NCBI GenBank assembly: GCA_934277545.1
Contig: CAKQUG010000005.1
Coordinates: 95,558 to 159,557, forward strand
DNA from: an uncultured Alphaproteobacteria bacterium
GTDB taxonomy: Bacteria; Pseudomonadota; Alphaproteobacteria; RF32; CAG-239
DNA length: 64,000 nt
Direction of reading: 5' to 3'
In this document: in pieces, positions 60,601 through 64,000 of the stretch
How positions within the stretch are numbered: position 1 is the first letter of the stretch
Layout: each line of letters opens with the position of its first letter
Translations under genes and position numbers: made by a program
The notes under the pieces: generated by a model
What the model was told of the DNA's origin: nothing
The model's database searches: none
What the model saw: the letters and a program-made list of their open reading frames with translations, nothing else

Positions 60601-61865
60601 CCGAACGGAGAAATCTTTTGTTTGCCGGAACCTTCCGCAACCGTGGCGTCAACCTCCGCTGCGCCGTACGCTTTATCCAAACTGCCGTACGCCAGCATAT
60701 TCTTAACCGTGCTGCCGGAAAGCATGCCGTTGCCGTCAAAAGCCCAAGCCCCGCGCATACGTCCCATAATCCCGCCTTTCAGCGATATAAACAGACCGTT
60801 GTTCATACTTTGGCCGATAAGCTGTCCTAAAGCGCCGAACAGCGGCCCCGTCTGCGTCAACTGACCGATTTTTTTGCCATCGCGGTCATAAATATAGCCG
60901 CCGGCGCCGACTTTACCGATAATTTCTTTTTCTTTTGCCACCAGACCTTTCGGCAAAACACGTCCCAAATAGTGCCCTTGATTATCGTTAGCCGTGGCCG
61001 AAAGCGGAACCGAAAATCCTATTACCTGATTATCTTTATTCACAATATTGCCGTCGGCGCGATAACGTCCGACTTCGGCTGTTCCGTTTACAACAGTGCC
61101 GTTATAGGTAATCACGCCCATGTAACCGCCGTTCAAATCAAACGCATAGCCGGTGCGCACCACCCGTCCGATAATGCCATTATCCGAAGCATAAACATAT
61201 TCATTGGCATGCACGGTGCCGATTTCTTTGCCTTCAAAATCTATGACTTTGCCAGCCGGCGAAATACTGCCGATAAATTCGCCGTTTAACGAAACCACCA
61301 TTTTAGAAGACATTAAACGACCGTCCAATGTATAGCTGTCGGCGGTTTTGCGATAAGCGTAACCATTGGCAGAAACAAAGCCGACTTCGCTACCATCTAA
61401 ATTGGTATAAGTGCCGGCGCCGGTTAAACGTCCCAGCGGATTGCCTTCGGAGGAATACACCAAGCCCGGAAACAGAATTGAACCGATAATGTTATATTGC
61501 TCATCAATAACCAAACCATTCGGCAAGGCTTTGCCCAAAGGTTTGCCGGTTAAGCTGCGCACCACGCCGTCGCTGTTGATTTTTCCAAGCGGACGGTTAT
61601 CGTTGCCGACAGCTACGCCTTGCGGAACTACGCCGCCGATAACTTCGTTATTGTCATCAACAATCAAGCTGTCCGCCGTGATATAACCAATGTTTTCGCC
61701 GTCGGAGTTAATAACCATACCGGTAGAAATCACCTGTCCCATAACATTGCCGTTAAAGTCAACCGCGGTAATTTCGGCAGCTTGAACAGCATTACTCTTC
61801 AAACCGGATAAAAGCAATGCAAAGACAACTAATTTAAAATATTTTTTAAATCCGCATAACTTCAT
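57642..61865 (-). CDS. giant VirB10-like core protein with long Gly-rich repeat region
   Basis: 1407 residues. Signal or anchor segment at about 10-30 (YFKLVVFALLLSGL, then AVQAAE, a plausible cleavage site). Residues about 33-980 are made of some 50 imperfect repeats of about 19-20 residues of the form G-x-(V/I)-x-x-(D/N)-G-x-(V/I)-x-(D/N)-x-x-(G/N)-x-x-(I/L)-G, for instance GFVSANGYAYRK and GQILDNGTIADNNNQILG. A Gly/Ser/Asn-rich linker follows. The last ~280 residues are VirB10/TrbI-like: EDKPIPAVLARSVYASDG, NIIIPAGSRVIGQMSGG, INWKRLIRPDG, and a long predicted antenna-type helix region ending VTYIPAGTRIIIFANQDLWL. VirB10 is normally 350-480 residues and spans the envelope; the added repeats could form a long rod. 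Family assignment for the C-terminus is firm; the repeat function is unknown. Confidence 0.8.
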   Translation of the reverse strand: MKLCGFKKYFKLVVFALLLSGLKSNAVQAAEITAVDFNGNVMGQVISTGMVINSDGENIGYITADSLIVDDNNEVIGGVVPQGVAVGNDNRPLGKINSDGVVRSLTGKPLGKALPNGLVIDEQYNIIGSILFPGLVYSSEGNPLGRLTGAGTYTNLDGSEVGFVSANGYAYRKTADSYTLDGRLMSSKMVVSLNGEFIGSISPAGKVIDFEGKEIGTVHANEYVYASDNGIIGRVVRTGYAFDLNGGYMGVITYNGTVVNGTAEVGRYRADGNIVNKDNQVIGFSVPLSATANDNQGHYLGRVLPKGLVAKEKEIIGKVGAGGYIYDRDGKKIGQLTQTGPLFGALGQLIGQSMNNGLFISLKGGIMGRMRGAWAFDGNGMLSGSTVKNMLAYGSLDKAYGAAEVDATVAEGSGKQKISPFGYLFTADNKISGGSRLMSPIYGLEGQIYSYVTPNGSLYRDMPDAKMNMNGVLIGKNGYIGSMQDILYALGFKGQQLGNLNENNLIFTENGELAAKVVPGNYVVDSAGGLTQNIMPLRGYAGSNRVVVASNGDLLGYADSEGNVNDLQGNKFGQVLYGGYVSDNNNSVVGKTVPFMSINNDKCAMIGVMNGRGEVVNSRDVPIGRVLPNGQAVSDVGSYIGYSPLGKGLVDFEGNYAGLLNLGKGVDFEGKNLGCVNRRGIIMNADNQWQYGVIQPNPVIDFENNIIGQILDNGTIADNNNQILGSIQPNGNAVSKSKKSIGNAMRYKVAFNNDNTFMGLVQNSGQVLNSKGNVVGQIYFDGSVQHNGEQVGYALYDMYVYNEDFVVFGYIMKDGTILNTSGSRMGKMDKGFVVDKSGNLVARGNRDYTVRDVSNNAVGELQMDGNVLDYDNKNAGYLAETGIIRNTAGDEIAKAFPLQYYQVSEQKQAVNSGQDWADYKKVQIQNEKPMSGGDSGTEISSDGSSNSGFNRRVIGIALNPDGDILGSIYDDNKVYDDNGNQVGFRTPDGMIVDMKYNPIGVEEVKNASAKNMFVPAGTFGGGNAYGIGSKPSSLGPGGGYGAGERYDPAKASALAQLQNARRGGMAVGQVKSEYKASSFTGYEDGAWGGKKENISTWRVDMSNMILEDKPIPAVLARSVYASDGLSTNIPVTAIVERNIYSEEGRNIIIPAGSRVIGQMSGGSSSGGNSGGAVKIGINWKRLIRPDGSQFNISKAQTADAQGRAGAIGYLDEQLLKKYSAPMLTTAMESATAYLMASGSGSTASSNGSTTSDSKSEAAQQARENFLNQMQTIFDDIVESKANIRAVTYIPAGTRIIIFANQDLWLRTEDDDKKSKDGGNDGDDGAETKTGLTTEPDKFMGSDSSSGNSYYGNEYEEDIRPTGGARRANTRQQLQAQQRLRQQNGGVPADIQQTAPISTPDDDVPSLL

Positions 61866-64000
61866 TAGTTCCTCCGATTCTTTGCGACTTCAGGCAACAG
61901 ATAGCCCGCCACATTTTTATCTGCGTCAATAAACGAGCCGTTGCTTTTCATATATCCTATTTCTTTGTCGGTATCGACTATAACTTTACCGTTTGCCGCC
62001 AAGCGCCCGGCATAGTCGCCGTTGTTGGAAAGCACGGTGTTGCCTATACTGTAAACATGGCCCAAGATGTTGTTTTGATTATCAACCGCCAAACCATCGG
62101 TCAACAGTTTGCCGATAACACTGCCGCCGCGGTAAACTTTGGCGTCAAAACCAACAAAGCCTTTCACTTTATCATCATTGCCGATAACAATATCGCCGCT
62201 TACGACTTCTCCCAGCAATTTGCCGTCAAATCCGGCAACTTTGCCGTCTGCCATAACCAAACCCATAATTGCCTTTTGGCTGCTCATAAAACGCCCGTCC
62301 GGCAAAATTTCACCAATCACATTGCCGCCGAAATCTATAACCAGGCCTTTAGGCAACGGAGAAATATTGTCGTTGGTTACGCCGCCGGGCAGCAGAACGG
62401 ACATAACTTTATTATCTCGCCCGACAACTTCGCCGAATGCGTTTGAAAAGCCCATATATTTACCGAATAAATCAATCATTGCCGTTTCAGGCAAAACCTC
62501 GCCGATAATATGGCCGTCGCGCACGATATGTCCATCCGGCACCACATTTCCGGTTACGTCACCGCGCTTATATTCATTGCCGTCAGCGTCTTCAGTTTTT
62601 TCAACCAATTCAACCACTTCGCCGGAAGCCACCACATAGCCTAAATATACACCGTTATAGCCCCGCACGCCGCCTTGGCGCACAATTCCGCCCAGCTGGC
62701 GACCGTTCTCATCAATAAAGCGTCCTTTAGCGTCGACTTTACCGATTACACTGCCTTTAACGTCAACAATGTTCAAATCATAATTAACAAAGCCCAACGG
62801 CTTACCGTCCGTATCCACCACATAGCCGGTTTTCAAAAACTTAGCAGGCACACCGCCATACAGTCCCAAACCGTTGCCTTTGACGGAATCAACAACCTCG
62901 CCGGTGCCGTCATAAATATTTCCGTCCGGGAATAAATGCCCCAAAATACTGCCGTCGGCGCTGATAAGTATATTAACTTCCGGCGCGGCAAAACCAATAA
63001 TCTGATTGCTGCGATTTGCAATTAAATTGTGCAAAAACAATCTGACAGGTCCTTGTCCCGGAACAGATACCCTGCCGTTTTTATCAAACACTCCCAACAA
63101 TTTTCCGTTAAAGTCATAAGCGTAATAAGCGTTTGAAATTTTGCCTAAATAGCCCATGTCTTTATCATATACTTCACCGTTGTGATTAGCGCAGCCGATA
63201 ACATTGTTTTCTTTATCACGCAAAACTCCATTGGCTTCCAAAACACCTAAACTTTGCCAATTTATCGACATAACTTCACGCTGGCGTACCAGATGTCCCT
63301 TAATCTGAGGCTTTTCCAAGGCCAAAACCGACCAATCAGGATTAAGGCAACCGACTTCCTTGCCATACGCATCGCGCACATATCCGTCTGCGTTCGCCTC
63401 GCCTATGTAATTGCATTCATCATCATACACACTGCCGGTTTCAATCACCTTACCGGCAAATTTGCCTTCTTCATTCCACACGGTGCCGTCGGCATAAACC
63501 TGCAAGCCGGTTTCCTCGCCTTCTTTGCGGATAATTCCGTCTTTATCCAAACGATACTCATAACTGCAGCCCCAATTTGCGATATATCCGGTATGAACGC
63601 CGCGTGCCAGAATCTTGGCTCCGTTTTTATCAACCACTAAGCCGTTGGGCAGCATTTTACCAACAACTTTGTTTTGACTTATCACTTCGCCGCGATTGTT
63701 AATTTCGCCCAAAACTTTACCGTCCGGAGTAATCGGCAGCAGCTGTTTATCCAGCAAAGCGCCTATTTTACGCACGCCGAACACCCGAATGTTGCCGCTG
63801 ACATCCACAACACCCAATTTTTTACCGTTTTTATCATAGGCAACACTGTTCTTATCAATAAAGCCCATAACATTGCCGTTTTTATCCAGCGCTAAATTAC
63901 CGTCTCCGCCTACTCGGCCTATTATATTACCGTTTTCATCAATGATATTGCCGTCGGCGTCAACTTTGCCGATAACATTGCCGTTAAAGTCGCGAACCGT
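61865..64000 (-). CDS. repeat protein of the same type, N-terminus beyond right edge
   Basis: At least 711 residues, all built from the same 19-20-residue Gly-rich units as the VirB10-like protein (for example GKVDAKGRFIDENGRQLG, GEILPDGRFMSSQKAIMG, GNVIGKVDADGNIIDENG). The frame is open at the window end, and the last visible codons still read as repeat, so the start lies outside. No VirB10 domain follows; the protein ends VAGYLLPEVAKNRRN. Its stop codon overlaps the ATG of the VirB10-like gene (TAATG) with GGAGG just before it. Secretion and function are unknown; the pairing suggests a rod or filament partner. Confidence 0.75.
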   Translation of the reverse strand, partial: TVRDFNGNVIGKVDADGNIIDENGNIIGRVGGDGNLALDKNGNVMGFIDKNSVAYDKNGKKLGVVDVSGNIRVFGVRKIGALLDKQLLPITPDGKVLGEINNRGEVISQNKVVGKMLPNGLVVDKNGAKILARGVHTGYIANWGCSYEYRLDKDGIIRKEGEETGLQVYADGTVWNEEGKFAGKVIETGSVYDDECNYIGEANADGYVRDAYGKEVGCLNPDWSVLALEKPQIKGHLVRQREVMSINWQSLGVLEANGVLRDKENNVIGCANHNGEVYDKDMGYLGKISNAYYAYDFNGKLLGVFDKNGRVSVPGQGPVRLFLHNLIANRSNQIIGFAAPEVNILISADGSILGHLFPDGNIYDGTGEVVDSVKGNGLGLYGGVPAKFLKTGYVVDTDGKPLGFVNYDLNIVDVKGSVIGKVDAKGRFIDENGRQLGGIVRQGGVRGYNGVYLGYVVASGEVVELVEKTEDADGNEYKRGDVTGNVVPDGHIVRDGHIIGEVLPETAMIDLFGKYMGFSNAFGEVVGRDNKVMSVLLPGGVTNDNISPLPKGLVIDFGGNVIGEILPDGRFMSSQKAIMGLVMADGKVAGFDGKLLGEVVSGDIVIGNDDKVKGFVGFDAKVYRGGSVIGKLLTDGLAVDNQNNILGHVYSIGNTVLSNNGDYAGRLAANGKVIVDTDKEIGYMKSNGSFIDADKNVAGYLLPEVAKNRRN

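Noticed and set aside
57690..63895. Many plus-strand reading frames opposite the repeat proteins
   Set aside because: They follow the periodicity of the minus-strand repeats and have no ribosome sites or family motifs; the minus strand has the coupled genes with signal segment and VirB10 domain.
57642..64000. CRISPR-like or tandem DNA repeat array
   Set aside because: Periodicity is about 57-60 bases but the DNA copies are divergent, with conservation only at the Gly/Asp/Asn codons, and no constant repeat with unique spacers. It is protein repetition.

Overview
The window comes from a low-GC alphaproteobacterium, probably a poorly characterised (perhaps host-associated) lineage. This is inferred from gene order. 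nuoL-nuoM-nuoN-birA-rnj, hflK-hflC-degP-like, kdsD-lptC/A-lptB-hpf-ptsN, yfgM-bamB-der and rpmH-rnpA-yidD-yidC-engB are all recognisable alphaproteobacterial or proteobacterial neighbourhoods, and the uracil-DNA glycosylase and HolC look alphaproteobacterial. No species name can be given from the sequence alone.

Layout. 1-7 kb: a TPR lipoprotein cut by the left edge, a family-4-type uracil-DNA glycosylase, two related secreted proteins of unknown role, an OmpH/Skp-like protein, DgkA, HemW and a 10-helix transporter-like protein. 7-16.3 kb: Uup, RNase J, BirA and three very divergent complex I antiporter-type subunits. 16.4-20 kb: tRNA-Lys, an AT-rich orphan gene and the rplKAJL ribosomal operon. 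20-25 kb: a repeat-rich spacer, a 1257-residue PilV-like prepilin with a sharp base-composition break, and a PilM-like partner. 25-31 kb: MutT, a candidate small RNA, transketolase, an RNA m5U methyltransferase and a PAS-GGDEF protein. 31-36 kb: an unknown membrane protein, YfgM, BamB and Der. 36-47 kb: a prepilin gene with a dinucleotide tract at its apparent start, the LPS-transport/PTS-Ntr cluster, HolC, a Deg-type protease, HflC/HflK, Mrp and a second prepilin preceded by a perfect 38-bp palindrome. 47-56.6 kb: a candidate structured RNA, Map, RadC, the OpgG-X-OpgH glucan operon and the rpmH-rnpA-yidD-yidC-engB cluster. 56.6-64 kb: a type IV secretion-like operon made of a repeat protein (cut by the right edge), a giant repeat-bearing VirB10-like protein and a VirB11/DotB-like ATPase.

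Most of the window is housekeeping: envelope biogenesis (BamB, LptB/C/A, YidC, HflKC, Deg, OpgGH, Skp-like), translation and RNA metabolism. The parts that look new are four. (1) A VirB10-type core protein carries about 950 residues of short Gly-rich repeats beside a second protein made of the same repeats. (2) A set of prepilins share the G|RSM(I/V)E processing site, two of them with interspersed repeats inside their leaders, and one has a (TC)8 tract near a strong promoter and ribosome site. (3) NuoL/M/N have lost most residues used for proton translocation. (4) LptC and LptA are fused. Two intergenic regions carry promoter-hairpin-terminator arrangements that look like unannotated small RNAs.
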